Origin: Myxococcales bacterium
GTDB lineage: Bacteria > Myxococcota_A > UBA9042
Assembly (NCBI GenBank): GCA_009692425.1
Contig: SHZF01000010.1
Location: 1 to 64,000, forward strand
DNA length: 64,000 nucleotides
Reading direction: 5' to 3'
Shown here: positions 24,054-33,645 of the stretch, piece after piece
How positions within the stretch are numbered: the first letter of the stretch is position 1
How the letters are laid out: each line of letters begins with the position of its first letter
Position numbers and translations under genes: made by a program
Notes under the pieces: model-generated
What the model was told of the DNA's origin: nothing
Databases searched by the model: none
The model's input: only the letters and a program-made list of their open reading frames with translations

Positions 24054-25042
24054 GCCCGTGCCACCGCGCGCACGCCCCAGTGCGCCGGACCGAGCGCCTC
24101 GACCTCGACATCGACGCCCGCCAGCCGACCCAGCAGGCGCCACTCCGCGGCGGCATAGCTGCGCCGCACGGACTGCATTCCGTCCACCACCAGCGGGAAG
24201 AAGGGTGCCGTCAGGTTCGTCGCCGCCCACACCGCCGCCACGTTGCCCAGGCTGCGCACGACGTCGATGACGAGCAAGCCGCGCGGGGCGACGGCTGCGG
24301 CCGCATGCAGCATGCGCACCACGACACCTGGCGGCAGGTGGTGGGTCGACTGCGTGCACACGAACAGATCGACCGCGCCGCGCAAGTCGGCCAACCGCGT
24401 GGCGTCACGCACGGCAAACGCGACCGGCAGCCTGGCCGCCTCGGCCAGCCCGCGGCCCGCATCGACGTAGGCGGGGCTGAGGTCCGTGGAAGTCAGCGAC
24501 CACCCTGCGGCCGCGCCACTGGCTGCCAGCCCGCGCAGGAAGCCGCCCGAACCCGCAGCAAGGTCCACGATGTGCGGCGCCGTCAGTCCTGCGACTGCCT
24601 GCTGAACGGCCGCGGTCCAGCGCTGGTAGCTGCCGAGGTTGTGATTGAGCCGATCGAGCAACTTCATTTCCAGGCTGAGGAGCGGCGCCGGCATCCAGGT
24701 ACGGTCCATGAGTTCGACGACGTTGGAGCGCAAGGGCGCGTCGATGCCCGCAGCAAAGCGGGCCACCACACCCTGCAGCGGGGCCCGGCGGAGTTCGGAG
24801 AGCATGCCCGCCGTCTGGAATTCGATCGCGCTCTCGATGCGCGTCCGCCGCTCCGAGGGCCCGTCTGGTAGCGCCGCGGCCTCGGCGAGCAGGGTACCGG
24901 TCGCCTCGACGACGAAGGCGTGATCGGAGAGCACTGTGGCGAGCGCGCGCGTGCGTGCCGCGTCGAGCGCGTCGGCGAGCGGCGAAAGCAGCCGGTGCGG
25001 AACGTAGCGGGCGAGGCGAAGCGGGTGCAGCGTGGTCGTCAT
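24050..25042 (-). CDS. Class I SAM-dependent methyltransferase
   Basis: A 330-residue protein from the ATG at 25042. The C-terminal two thirds is a Rossmann methyltransferase with motif I VDLAAGSGGFLRGLA, acidic post-I TSTDLSPAYVD, then FAVRDATRLADL and motif IV-like DLFVCTQSTHHLPP. The N-terminal ~130 residues are helical and not recognised. The post-motif-IV sequence STHHLPPGV resembles small-molecule methyltransferases of the UbiE type rather than DNA or RNA enzymes. No signal peptide. It is divergent from the double-parvulin lipoprotein gene, with a ~107-base gap that must hold both promoters. Substrate unknown. Confidence 0.8.
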   Translation of the reverse strand: MTTTLHPLRLARYVPHRLLSPLADALDAARTRALATVLSDHAFVVEATGTLLAEAAALPDGPSERRTRIESAIEFQTAGMLSELRRAPLQGVVARFAAGIDAPLRSNVVELMDRTWMPAPLLSLEMKLLDRLNHNLGSYQRWTAAVQQAVAGLTAPHIVDLAAGSGGFLRGLAASGAAAGWSLTSTDLSPAYVDAGRGLAEAARLPVAFAVRDATRLADLRGAVDLFVCTQSTHHLPPGVVVRMLHAAAAVAPRGLLVIDVVRSLGNVAAVWAATNLTAPFFPLVVDGMQSVRRSYAAAEWRLLGRLAGVDVEVEALGPAHWGVRAVARA

Positions 25043-25149
25043 GGACCGGCAGCCTCCTGCACTTGCGGCGCCGCCGTCAACCGGCGCACAATCGCTGCCC
25101 CTCCGCGCCCGGCGGTTGGGACCAACCCCTGCTGAACTTGCGAGATTCC

Positions 25150-26211
25150 ATGCGTTATTTTCGAGTTTCCGCCGCTGTCCTTGCGCTGGGCTGCGCACTG
25201 ACGTCCGTTGGCTGCAAGAAGGTCGAACCCGCGACCGAGGCCGCCAAGTCCGCGGACCCCGCCGCGGCAACAGCTCCCGGTGCGGCCGCCGCTCCCGGCG
25301 CTGCGCCGGCCCCTGCCGCCGCCCCGCCGGCCCCTGCCCCGGGTGCCGCCGAAACGCCCAACCCTGGCGACCCGGCCACGGCGGCCGGTGCACCCGCGTC
25401 GGCCAGCCTGTCCGTGTTGCGCGACCTTTGCCCCGCAGCGGGCGAGGACCCGGCGGCCTGCCCGGCAAAGCCTGCCGCGGTCGACAAGGACATCCAGATC
25501 GCGCATGTGCTCATCGGCTGGAAGGGCTCGCTGCCCATCGATGTCGCGATCACGAAGCCCGAGGCGCTGACGCTCGCCACCAAGGTCGCCCACGACGCCC
25601 GCAAGCCTGGCGCGGACTTCATGGCGCTCGTGTGGCAGCACAGCAAGGATCCGGGGCCGGGCGTGTACCATGTGACTGCCGACACGCGCGGCAAGTTTGT
25701 GCCTCCGTTCACGGCGATGGCCGAGAGTCTGGGCATCGGTCAGGTCGATGTGGTGGAGACGAGCTTCGGATTCCACGTGATGAAGCGACTGCCCGCCGAC
25801 TTCGTGTCACCCGAGAAGCCGATCGAGAAGGTGATCACCGACGCCTGCCCGGGTGACGGCGAAGACGCCGCGGCGTGCCCGACGGCGCAGGACCCGCCGC
25901 CGACCGCAACGAAGGTGGCGCACATTCTGATCGGCTTTGCGGGCAGCCTGCCCGGCACGCCGGTGACGCGCACGAAGGACGAGGCCAAGGCGCTCGCCAT
26001 CAAGCTGTGCCACGACGCCCGCAAGAAGGGCGCGGACTTCGAGACGCTGATGAAGGCGAACACGCAAGACCCCGGCCCGGGCACGTACCCGGTCGACAAG
26101 GACGCAGGCCTGGTGCCGCCGTTCAAAAGCCTCGGCCTCGCACTCGGCAAGGGCCAGGTCGACATCGTCGAGACGTCGTTCGGCTACCACGTGATGAAGC
26201 GGGTCGAGTAG
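25150..26211 (+). CDS. Lipoprotein with two parvulin-type peptidyl-prolyl isomerase domains
   Basis: A 353-residue lipoprotein: signal MRYFRVSAAVLALGCAL with lipobox TSVGC, a Pro/Ala spacer (residues ~30-85), then two tandem parvulin-like domains of ~115 residues each. The two read in parallel: IQIAHVLIGWKGSLPIDV / TKVAHILIGFAGSLPGTP, then HDARKPGADFMALVWQHSKD / HDARKKGADFETLMKANTQD, then SLGIGQVDVVETSFGFHVMK / ALGKGQVDIVETSFGYHVMK. It arose by internal duplication. It lacks a SurA-type N-terminal chaperone domain. A Cys pair precedes each domain (CPAAGEDPAACP; CPGDGEDAAACP) and probably forms disulfides. Likely assists envelope protein folding. Confidence 0.85.
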   Translation: MRYFRVSAAVLALGCALTSVGCKKVEPATEAAKSADPAAATAPGAAAAPGAAPAPAAAPPAPAPGAAETPNPGDPATAAGAPASASLSVLRDLCPAAGEDPAACPAKPAAVDKDIQIAHVLIGWKGSLPIDVAITKPEALTLATKVAHDARKPGADFMALVWQHSKDPGPGVYHVTADTRGKFVPPFTAMAESLGIGQVDVVETSFGFHVMKRLPADFVSPEKPIEKVITDACPGDGEDAAACPTAQDPPPTATKVAHILIGFAGSLPGTPVTRTKDEAKALAIKLCHDARKKGADFETLMKANTQDPGPGTYPVDKDAGLVPPFKSLGLALGKGQVDIVETSFGYHVMKRVE

Positions 26212-26304
26212 GCGCGGCCCGGTTCCCGTCGATGCCGCAAGCCGCGCGGACGACCTGGGTCGTGCCAACCGGGCGGATCGACTCCATCCAGCAGGGAGCG
26301 TTGC

Positions 26305-27354
26305 ATGGCGACCGACGAGCCGGGCGCAGACTGGCGCACGGAACTGGACCAAGTCCAGGCGCGCTGGCAGGCCGCCGTGGCCGCCGGCGCCGATGTCGCT
26401 GCACTCCGCACGCTCGAAGTGGATGCCCTCGGCAAGAAGGGCGAAATCACGGCCTTGGTGCGGCGAACCGGTGCCTTGCCGCCGGACGACCGCCGCGCGT
26501 TTGGTGCCGCGGTCGGTGCGTTGCGTGGGGTGGTCGAAGGGTGGCTGGCCGAGCGCGCTGACGACCTGCAAGCTGCAGTCCTGCAAGCGGAACTCGACGA
26601 CTCCACGTTCGACGTCGGTCGCCCTGCGGCTGCTGGCCGCGTCGGCCACGTCCATCCGTTGTCGCAGGTGCAGGCCGAGGTCGAGGACGTGTTCCGCTCG
26701 ATGGGCTTTCATGTGCTGGACTACCCGGAAGTGGACAGCGATTTCAGCAACTTCGAGTCACTCAACATTCCGTCGTGGCACCCGGCGCGCGAAATGCAGG
26801 ACACATTCTGGCTCGACGACGGCAACCTGCTGCGCACGCACACGTCCGCGGGTCAGGTGCGCGCGATGCACGCCTTCGAAGCGCCGTTTCGCGCGGTGTT
26901 CCCCGGCAAGGTGTTTCGCTACGAGGCGACGGACGCGAGCCACGAGCACACGTTCCACCAGATCGAGGGGCTGATGATCGATCGGGTCGTCAGCGTCGGC
27001 CACTTGCTCGACTCGATGCGCACCCTGCTGCGCGCGATCCTGCGCGATGCGGCGGTAGAAGTGCGTCTTCGGCCAGGGTATTTTCCGTTTGTGGAGCCGG
27101 GATTCGAGCTCGACATCCGCTGCCGCGTGTGCGGCGGTGGCGGGTGCTCCGTGTGCAAGCAGCGCGGCTGGCTGGAACTGTTGCCGTGCGGCCTCGTGCA
27201 CCCCAACGTGTTGCGTGCCGGTGGCCTCGACCCCGACCATTGGCAGGGCTGGGCGTTCGGGCTGGGCTTGAGCCGGCTCGTGATGATGCGCTTCGGCGTG
27301 CCCGACGTGCGGTTGTTGCTGGCGGGCGACGTGCGCTTTCTGGCGCAGTTCTGA
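26305..27354 (+). CDS. pheS: Phenylalanine-tRNA ligase alpha subunit
   Basis: A 349-residue catalytic subunit of the alpha2beta2 synthetase that charges tRNA-Phe. The N-terminal coiled coil (residues ~1-85) is followed by the class II core: motif 1 region GRVGHVHPLSQVQAEVEDVF, EVDSDFSNFESLNIP, motif 2 GKVFRYEATDASHEHTFHQI and motif 3 GWAFGLGLSRLVMMRFGV. A four-Cys insert (CRVCGGGGCSVCKQRGWLEL) before VHPNVLR is a known variant, probably zinc-binding. Start ATG at 26305 with GGGAG ahead. The gap to pheT is 22 bases, the usual pheST operon. No leader peptide or attenuator was seen upstream. Confidence 0.96.
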   Translation: MATDEPGADWRTELDQVQARWQAAVAAGADVAALRTLEVDALGKKGEITALVRRTGALPPDDRRAFGAAVGALRGVVEGWLAERADDLQAAVLQAELDDSTFDVGRPAAAGRVGHVHPLSQVQAEVEDVFRSMGFHVLDYPEVDSDFSNFESLNIPSWHPAREMQDTFWLDDGNLLRTHTSAGQVRAMHAFEAPFRAVFPGKVFRYEATDASHEHTFHQIEGLMIDRVVSVGHLLDSMRTLLRAILRDAAVEVRLRPGYFPFVEPGFELDIRCRVCGGGGCSVCKQRGWLELLPCGLVHPNVLRAGGLDPDHWQGWAFGLGLSRLVMMRFGVPDVRLLLAGDVRFLAQF

Positions 27355-27376
27355 TGCAACCGGCTGCGGAGACGAG

Positions 27377-30175
27377 ATGAACCTGTCGTGGCGCTGGCTG
27401 GGCGAATTCGTCGATCTGGGCGGCGTCGATGCCATCGCTTTCGCGGAGCGCTTCACGTGCGCCGTCGCCGAGATCGATGGCGTGCACTGCATCGGGCCGG
27501 GGCTCGAAGCGGTGACGGTCGCCGACGTCGTGGCCGTGGCCGCCCACCCCAACGCCGACAAGCTGCGCCTGGCGACGCTCGATGTCGGCGGCGGGCGCAG
27601 CGTGACGGTCGTGTGCGGCGCACCGGTGCTGCGGGTCGGGATGCGCGTGCCCTTCGTCGCACCGGGCGTCCGGCTGCCGTCGGGCCTCGAGGTCAAGGAC
27701 GGCGACGTGCGCGGCGTGCGCAGCCCCGGAATGCTGGCTTCGGAGCGCGACCTCGGCCTGGGCGACGACCATGGTGGGCTGCTCGAACTCGATGGCTGCG
27801 CGGTGCCCGCAGGCACGCCATTTTGCGAGGCGACGGGCGCCGACGACGTGCTTTTCGAGATCGACAACAAGTCTATCACCCACCGTCCCGACCTGTGGGG
27901 TACCTACGGCATGGCGCGCGAGGTGGCGGCCCTGCTCGACCGGCCCCTGCGGCCGCTGGATCTCGCGGTGGGGCTGGGCAGCGGCGACCCGGTGCGGCTT
28001 CAGGTCGGCAGCGACAGCCATTGCCTGCGCTACTTGTGCGCGCGGCTCGACGGCGTGAGGGTCGGCCCGGCGCCCGTGCGGCTGCGACTGCTGCTGCGGC
28101 GGCTCGGCGTGCGCCCCATCAGCAACATCGTCGATGCCACCAACCTCGTCATGTTGGAGACCGGCAACCCGCTGCACGCGTTTGACGCGCGATTCGTGCG
28201 CGGCGGGGCGATCGAGGTGCGGCGCGCGCGGCCGGGCGAAGCCCTCGTCACGCTCGACGGCAGCACGCGGGCGCTGGAGCCGACCGATTGCGTGATTGCC
28301 GATGCCGAGGGGCCCGTCGCGCTCGCCGGGATCATGGGCGGCGCCGACAGCGAAATCCGCCCCGACACGACGGCTGTGATCCTGGAGGCGGCGGCCTTTG
28401 ACGCCAACGCGATCCGCAAGACGGCGCTGCGACTTGGGCTCCGCACGGAGTCGTCGGCCCGCTTTGAAAAGGCGCTCGACCCGGGCTTCGCTGACGTGGC
28501 CGCGCGGCGCTTCCTGCAACGGGCGCTGGCCGTCGCGCCCGGGGCGCGGGTGACAAGCGGGCTGGCCGATGCGGGACCGCTGGCGGGGCGGGGTCAAGCG
28601 CCGATCGTGCTGCACACGCAAGCGTCGGTGCTGCGCGAGCGGCTGGGTGTGACGCCGGCCGAACTGACCGACGCGTGGATGGATGCCGCCTACGGGCGCC
28701 TCGGCTTCGGGGTCGAGCGTTCCCCCGTCGCGGCGCGCTCGGCCGACCTGTGCGAAGACCCGGCGCGGGATGGACTGGCCGTCACCGTGCCGCCGTGGCG
28801 GGCCACGCGCGACGTCACGCGACCCGAGGACCTGATCGAGGAGCTCGGTCGCGTGTACGGCTACGGCAATGTGCGCAGCGAGGCCCCACGCGTGGCGGCC
28901 CGGCCCCCCCACGTGCCTCCTCTCAAACGGCTGGAGCGCGACCTGCGCCTGGCGCTCGTCCACGGCAGCGGGCTGACCGAAGTGCTGCTGTATGCCTTCG
29001 AGGACGAAGCAGCGCGCCAGCGGCTCGGCCTCGACGATGGGCCGGGATGTACGCGCTTGGGGGTACGCAATCCGATTGCGAGCGAACTCCGCCACCTGCG
29101 CCGCAACCTTGCGCCAAACCTGCTGGCGGCGGTCGAACGCAACCTCGTTGCCGGCGATGGCCGTCAGGCGAGCCGGCGCGGGTGGCAGGTCGCATTGTTC
29201 GAACTGGGGCGCGCATTCGTGCCGGTACCGGCGGCGGCGGCGGACCCTGCGGAGCCCGGTGCCGACGAGCGGCCCTCTCTCGATTTCGGCGTCCCGGCCG
29301 TGGCGCAAGGCGAGCGCGGCCCGGGCGAGCGCGCGCAGTACTTGGACCAACTGGAGCCCGAGATGAGGGCAGGTACAGAAACCGCCGCAGCGCGCCGGCG
29401 CCCGCTGCCGTGGCAACCCGTCCGCCTGGCCATCGCGGTGGGCGAGCGACTCGGCGGTGGTGCCGATGGCAGCAAGTTCGCGGTGCCGCCCCGAGAGGTC
29501 AGTGAGCGGCTGTGGGCAGAGTTGACGCACGCCCTCGCCGTCGTCGCGCGGGCGGCCCACGTGCCGCCGTTCGTCCTTGACCGCGCACTGCCGGCGGGCG
29601 CACTGCCGCTGCCGGTTGCGCCCCCGGACCCGGACGCCACGTGGCTGCACCCGAGTCGGCGGGCGTGGATTTGCAGTGGCGATGGCCAGCATGTGGTCGG
29701 CCTCGCGACGCTCGTCCACCCCGCGGTGCGGGCGGCCCTGTCCGTTCCTGCCGAAGTCGCCGTCGCCGAAATCGACCTCGCGGCGCTGCTGGCGAGTCCG
29801 CCACGGCCCACGCTGGGACGGGCACCGCACGCATGGCCCGGTTCGGCCCTCGACGTGACGCTCCATGTGAGTCCGGCGCTCGACTCCGGCGCCGTGCTCG
29901 CCGCCGTGCAGTCGGTACCGCTGGCCGGCGCGGATGCCGGGGGCTTGGTGGTCGATGTGCAGTGGGTGGCGACGTTCGACGCACCCGGTGGCACCGCGCG
30001 CGCCGTCACCGTACAGTTGCAGTGTCGGGCCCACGGCCGTACGGTGACTGCGGCGGACCTCGATGCGGTCCTCGACCGCCTCGAACACGGTGGTGAGCCG
30101 TTGCGCCGCATGGGTGCGCGTTGGGACCGCCCGGCGCCCACCCCCGGCTTCGGCGCACGGACGCCGCCCGCATGA
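27377..30175 (+). CDS. pheT: Phenylalanine-tRNA ligase beta subunit
   Basis: A 932-residue subunit that carries the tRNA-binding and editing domains. In order: B1 core, OB-fold tRNA-binding domain (AHPNADKLRLATLDVGGG), B3/B4 editing region (SITHRPDLWGTYGMAREVAA, then RPISNIVDATNLVMLE), B5, the catalytic-like core, and a C-terminal ferredoxin-type anticodon-binding domain (GSALDVTLHVSPALDSG ... ADLDAVLDRLE). It is longer than the usual ~800. The extra length sits mainly around residues 610-740, where Ala/Pro-rich sequence interrupts the core and FDX-ACB domains. It directly follows pheS. Confidence 0.95.
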   Translation: MNLSWRWLGEFVDLGGVDAIAFAERFTCAVAEIDGVHCIGPGLEAVTVADVVAVAAHPNADKLRLATLDVGGGRSVTVVCGAPVLRVGMRVPFVAPGVRLPSGLEVKDGDVRGVRSPGMLASERDLGLGDDHGGLLELDGCAVPAGTPFCEATGADDVLFEIDNKSITHRPDLWGTYGMAREVAALLDRPLRPLDLAVGLGSGDPVRLQVGSDSHCLRYLCARLDGVRVGPAPVRLRLLLRRLGVRPISNIVDATNLVMLETGNPLHAFDARFVRGGAIEVRRARPGEALVTLDGSTRALEPTDCVIADAEGPVALAGIMGGADSEIRPDTTAVILEAAAFDANAIRKTALRLGLRTESSARFEKALDPGFADVAARRFLQRALAVAPGARVTSGLADAGPLAGRGQAPIVLHTQASVLRERLGVTPAELTDAWMDAAYGRLGFGVERSPVAARSADLCEDPARDGLAVTVPPWRATRDVTRPEDLIEELGRVYGYGNVRSEAPRVAARPPHVPPLKRLERDLRLALVHGSGLTEVLLYAFEDEAARQRLGLDDGPGCTRLGVRNPIASELRHLRRNLAPNLLAAVERNLVAGDGRQASRRGWQVALFELGRAFVPVPAAAADPAEPGADERPSLDFGVPAVAQGERGPGERAQYLDQLEPEMRAGTETAAARRRPLPWQPVRLAIAVGERLGGGADGSKFAVPPREVSERLWAELTHALAVVARAAHVPPFVLDRALPAGALPLPVAPPDPDATWLHPSRRAWICSGDGQHVVGLATLVHPAVRAALSVPAEVAVAEIDLAALLASPPRPTLGRAPHAWPGSALDVTLHVSPALDSGAVLAAVQSVPLAGADAGGLVVDVQWVATFDAPGGTARAVTVQLQCRAHGRTVTAADLDAVLDRLEHGGEPLRRMGARWDRPAPTPGFGARTPPA

Positions 30176-30200
30176 TCGGCCCCGGACCCGAGAGACGGCG

Positions 30201-31367
30201 ATGACGGAACATGGCCCCCGCGTGCTTTTCCTCTCCGGCCCCGTCGAGCCGCCGTGGACGCGCAGCGACAAGAACCTCGTGCGCGGCCTCGCGGCAAACC
30301 TGCAGCGCTACCGGGCGCGCGTGCTGACCCACGACGGCGCCGGCCCGCCCGACCCGCACGTCGAGACGGACAGTGCTTGGGGACCGCGCCTGGGTGGGCA
30401 CACGCCATTCGGCCGCCGCCTGGGCCTGTTCGGCCGCCTGCTGGAGCAACGCGAGATCGCGCTGGTGCACCTGTTCTGGCCCGCCGATACGCTGGTGGCA
30501 TCGGTCGTGCGGTTGGGCGCCCGCCTGCGCGGGCTGCCGGTCGTGCATACGCTGGTCAAGCCGCCGCGCACGACGGTCGGCGTCCGCCAGGGCCTCGCCG
30601 GCGCTCCGGTCGTATGCCTGACCGAGGAGACGCGGCGCCGCATCGAGGCCGAAGGGGTGCCCAACGTACGCCACCTGCCGCCCGGTATCGCGCTGGCCCC
30701 GCCCATCGCTGCGGGCGAGCACGCGGCAATTCGACGCAAGTACCGCATCCCGATGGACGTCCCCGTCATCGTCTACGCCGGCGACTACGCCCATGGCAAT
30801 GCCGCCCGCACGGTCGCCGCCGCCATGCCGCGCATCCTGCGCCAGGAAGCGGTGCATTTCGTGCTCGCGTGTCGGATCCGCGGCGAGGCGGACGCTCACG
30901 AGGAGGCCCGCCTCAAGGCGGCGGTGACAGCGGACGGCATTGCGCAGCACGTGACGTTCCTGAACGAGGTCAACAGCCTGCGCGAACTGTTTGCCATCGC
31001 GACGGTGCAGGTGTTTCCTGCCGACCGCTACCACGAGAAGATGGAACTGCCGATGGTGCTGCTCGAAGGCATGGCCGAACGCTTGGCGACCGTTGTCGCG
31101 CAGAAACCGCCCTTGACGGAACTCGTCCAACAAGGCGGAGCGCTCGCGGTGCCCCCGATGGACCCGGTCGGCCTTGCCGTCGCCGTGGTCCAACTCGTGC
31201 GCGCGCCAGACCGCAGGATTGCCCTGGGCGAAGCCGGGCGCCGCCTCGTCGAGGCGCAGTTCGACGTGCGCAAGGTCGCCGCCCACTACGAGTCGCTGTG
31301 GGACGAGGTCCTCGCGCACCACCACGCCACGTCGCAGTCGCACGGCACCGTGGCGTGGACCTCGTGA
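30201..31367 (+). CDS. Family 4 (GT-B) glycosyltransferase
   Basis: A 388-residue GT-B transferase. The N-terminal acceptor lobe starts RVLFLSGPVEPPWTRSDKN, and the donor lobe has PVIVYAGDYAHGNAART and VQVFPADRYHEKMELPMVLL, followed by EGMAERLATVVAQ (the family's E-x(7)-E type donor-binding segment). No signal or membrane segment. Acceptor unknown; likely polysaccharide or glycolipid. It begins 25 bases after pheT and its stop overlaps the GTG of the next gene. It is the first of four coupled genes (two transferases, a hydrolase, a Trm112-like protein). Confidence 0.8.
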   Translation: MTEHGPRVLFLSGPVEPPWTRSDKNLVRGLAANLQRYRARVLTHDGAGPPDPHVETDSAWGPRLGGHTPFGRRLGLFGRLLEQREIALVHLFWPADTLVASVVRLGARLRGLPVVHTLVKPPRTTVGVRQGLAGAPVVCLTEETRRRIEAEGVPNVRHLPPGIALAPPIAAGEHAAIRRKYRIPMDVPVIVYAGDYAHGNAARTVAAAMPRILRQEAVHFVLACRIRGEADAHEEARLKAAVTADGIAQHVTFLNEVNSLRELFAIATVQVFPADRYHEKMELPMVLLEGMAERLATVVAQKPPLTELVQQGGALAVPPMDPVGLAVAVVQLVRAPDRRIALGEAGRRLVEAQFDVRKVAAHYESLWDEVLAHHHATSQSHGTVAWTS

Positions 31368-32503
31368 ACGCCCCGGTCTGGTGGAGTCTGGCCGCTCTCG
31401 TCGGCGCCGTGCTGGGCGGTCTGGCGGTGTGGCTGCACGTGGGCTTCTGGGTGCGCCGGCTCTCGGAACCGACCACATACGACGAATTCCACCGCGTCGC
31501 CACGGCGGACGGCTGTGCGATTGAATTGCGCCGCCTGCAGCCGACCGCGCCTTCGAACCTGCCGCCCGTGGTCATGGTGCACGGCCTCGCCGTCGATCAC
31601 CGCAACTTCGACTCGGCACCAGGGCGGTCCTTTGCCCGGATGCTGCGGGCGCGCGGGCGCGACGTGTGGCTCGTTACCTTGCGCACGGGCCGCAGGCTCA
31701 CGCGGGCGGAGCACCGCACGGCCGACTTCGCTGCGCTGGCCCAGCACGACGTGCCGACCGCGGTTCAGGCGGTGCGCGAACGGACCGGAGCCGCGCGCGT
31801 CGATTACGTGGGGTTTTCGATGGGCGGCATCGTGCTCTACGCCACGCTGGGCCGAGCGTTGCCGACTGCGTGGCTGCGGCGGGCGGTCACGATCGGCAGC
31901 CCGGGGCGCATCGGCCACCGCCTGCCCATCGTGAACTGGACCGGCCACCTGCCGCGCCCGCTGCTGGGCCGCGTGCCGCTGCGCTTCCTGAGTCGCCTCG
32001 TCGCGTGCGCCGGCCGGCGCTTTCCGACACCGGGGGAGAGGCTGCTGCTGAACTGCGCCAACGCGAGCCCGGCCCACTGCCGCCAACTAATGGTCGACGC
32101 CGTCGCCGATCTGCCGGGGCCGCTGCTGCACGACTTTGCGCGCTGGTCGGCACAGGGGGGCCGCATCGGTGCCGGGACCTCGGCGGCGCTCGACGGGCTG
32201 GGCTCGGTCGATACACCTGTGCTTTTCGTGGTGGGCGCAGCGGACTGGATGGGCTTCCCCGCCTTTGTCGAACTCGCCCACGACGCCTGGGGCCGCGACG
32301 TGGGCGGCGTCGTCAAACGCTGGTGGGTGCGAGGGCGCGCGACCGGGTGCGCCGAAGACTACGGCCACTGCGACCTCGCGATGGGCGTGCGCGTCGAAGC
32401 CGAAGTCCACGCTCCAATTGCCGACTGGTTGGCGGCAGCGGACCCGGCCGTGAGCGAACTGCCCGGAACCGCCCGTACCCGGCCCGCAGAGTGCGCCGCA
32501 TGA
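31364..32503 (+). CDS. Membrane-anchored alpha/beta hydrolase
   Basis: A 379-residue hydrolase starting at a GTG that overlaps the stop of the glycosyltransferase (GTGA); an in-frame GTG at 31355 is possible. An N-terminal membrane helix (WWSLAALVGAVLGGLAVWL) is followed by the fold: oxyanion VVMVHGLAVDHRNFD, nucleophile Ser in YVGFSMGGIVLYA, acid in FVVGAADWMGFP and His in EDYGHCDLAMG. The pattern resembles gastric-lipase-type or polymer-depolymerase-like hydrolases that act on acyl chains. The anchor may tether it at the membrane face where the neighbouring transferases work. Substrate unknown. Confidence 0.75.
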   Translation: MNAPVWWSLAALVGAVLGGLAVWLHVGFWVRRLSEPTTYDEFHRVATADGCAIELRRLQPTAPSNLPPVVMVHGLAVDHRNFDSAPGRSFARMLRARGRDVWLVTLRTGRRLTRAEHRTADFAALAQHDVPTAVQAVRERTGAARVDYVGFSMGGIVLYATLGRALPTAWLRRAVTIGSPGRIGHRLPIVNWTGHLPRPLLGRVPLRFLSRLVACAGRRFPTPGERLLLNCANASPAHCRQLMVDAVADLPGPLLHDFARWSAQGGRIGAGTSAALDGLGSVDTPVLFVVGAADWMGFPAFVELAHDAWGRDVGGVVKRWWVRGRATGCAEDYGHCDLAMGVRVEAEVHAPIADWLAAADPAVSELPGTARTRPAECAA

Positions 32504-33645
32504 CCACGGACCCGCTGCGCGTGTTGGTCGACGTGACCACCTGGGTGTCAGGCCGCACGGGCGTCGGCCTGTACACCGAGCGGTTGCTGCGCGCCTGGCT
32601 CGACCTCGGCACGCGCGACGAGTTGCTGTGTGCATCCAACGTCGGCCACAGCGAACTGGCGGGCCTGCCCGTGATCCCCGTCGGTCCCGCGATGCCGCTC
32701 CGTGCGGCGTGGATGCAGAGCGCACTGCCGTTGCAGTGGCGGCGGTTGCGACCCGATGTCGCGTTCTTCCCCAACTACCTCGCTCCCCTGCACGCGGCCG
32801 GCCCCTACGTCGTCACCGTCCACGATCTGGCGGTCGTGCTGCACGCCGAGACTTTCCCCTGGCGCAAGCGCGTGCTCCAGCGACTGGCACTGCCGCACCT
32901 GTGCCGCCATGCCGCCGCGGTGCTGACACCCTCGGAATCGACGCGCCAGGACCTGTTGCGCTTGTTCGACGGCATCGACCCGGCACGCGTGGTTGCCATC
33001 CCACTGGCACCGCCCGAGTACTTGCGCGTGCGGCCCGACCTGGAGCGAATAGCGGCGATTCGGCACGGGCTCGGACTGCCCGCCCGCTACGTGCTCGCCG
33101 TCGGCACGCTGGAGCCGCGCAAGAACCTGCCGCGCCTGCTCGCGGCGTTTGCCCAGGTGGCAGTGGGGCATCCCGGCGTCGGCCTCGTGGTGGCGGGCGG
33201 CAAGGGCTGGCGCGACGACGGCATCGGCGCGGCGCTGGCGGCGAGCCCCGTGCGCGATCGCATCACCACGGTCGGCTATGTGGGGCCCGAAGCGCTGCGC
33301 GTGCTGTACGCTGAAGCCGACGTGATGGCGTATCCCTCGCTGTACGAAGGCTTTGGCCTGCCGGTGGTTGAAGCGATGGCGGCCGGCGCCCCGGTGCTCA
33401 CGTCACGCGGCAGTTCGCTCGACGAGGCGGCGGGCGGTGCGGCCGTCGCTGTCGATCCCCTCGATGTCGGCGCCATCGCGGCCGGGCTGGACCAATTGCT
33501 CGGCGACGCCCGCCTGCGGGGTGACCTGCGCGAACGGGGCCGGCTGCGCGCGGCGGATCTGACCTGGCAGCGCACGGCGGAGCGAACGCGGTCGGTGGTT
33601 GCCAATGTGCGCGACCACCGCGCGCCCGGCGCAGGCCTGGCATGA
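32500..33645 (+). CDS. Family 4 (GT-B) glycosyltransferase
   Basis: A 381-residue GT-B transferase. N-terminal lobe RVLVDVTTWVSGRTGVGLYT; donor lobe with VLAVGTLEPRKNLPRLLAAF, then VAGGKGWRDDG, and the signature AYPSLYEGFGLPVVEAMAAG with DEAAGGAAVAVDPLD. This is typical of mannosyl- or glucosyl-transferases in polysaccharide assembly. The ATG overlaps the preceding stop (ATGA), and its own stop overlaps the next ATG. More strongly conserved than the transferase at 30201, and not a recent duplicate of it. Confidence 0.9.
   Translation: MTTDPLRVLVDVTTWVSGRTGVGLYTERLLRAWLDLGTRDELLCASNVGHSELAGLPVIPVGPAMPLRAAWMQSALPLQWRRLRPDVAFFPNYLAPLHAAGPYVVTVHDLAVVLHAETFPWRKRVLQRLALPHLCRHAAAVLTPSESTRQDLLRLFDGIDPARVVAIPLAPPEYLRVRPDLERIAAIRHGLGLPARYVLAVGTLEPRKNLPRLLAAFAQVAVGHPGVGLVVAGGKGWRDDGIGAALAASPVRDRITTVGYVGPEALRVLYAEADVMAYPSLYEGFGLPVVEAMAAGAPVLTSRGSSLDEAAGGAAVAVDPLDVGAIAAGLDQLLGDARLRGDLRERGRLRAADLTWQRTAERTRSVVANVRDHRAPGAGLA

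Noticed and set aside
26990-30271. A 1093-codon minus-strand open frame opposite pheST
   Set aside because: Antisense shadow of two highly conserved genes; Arg/His-rich and without domains.
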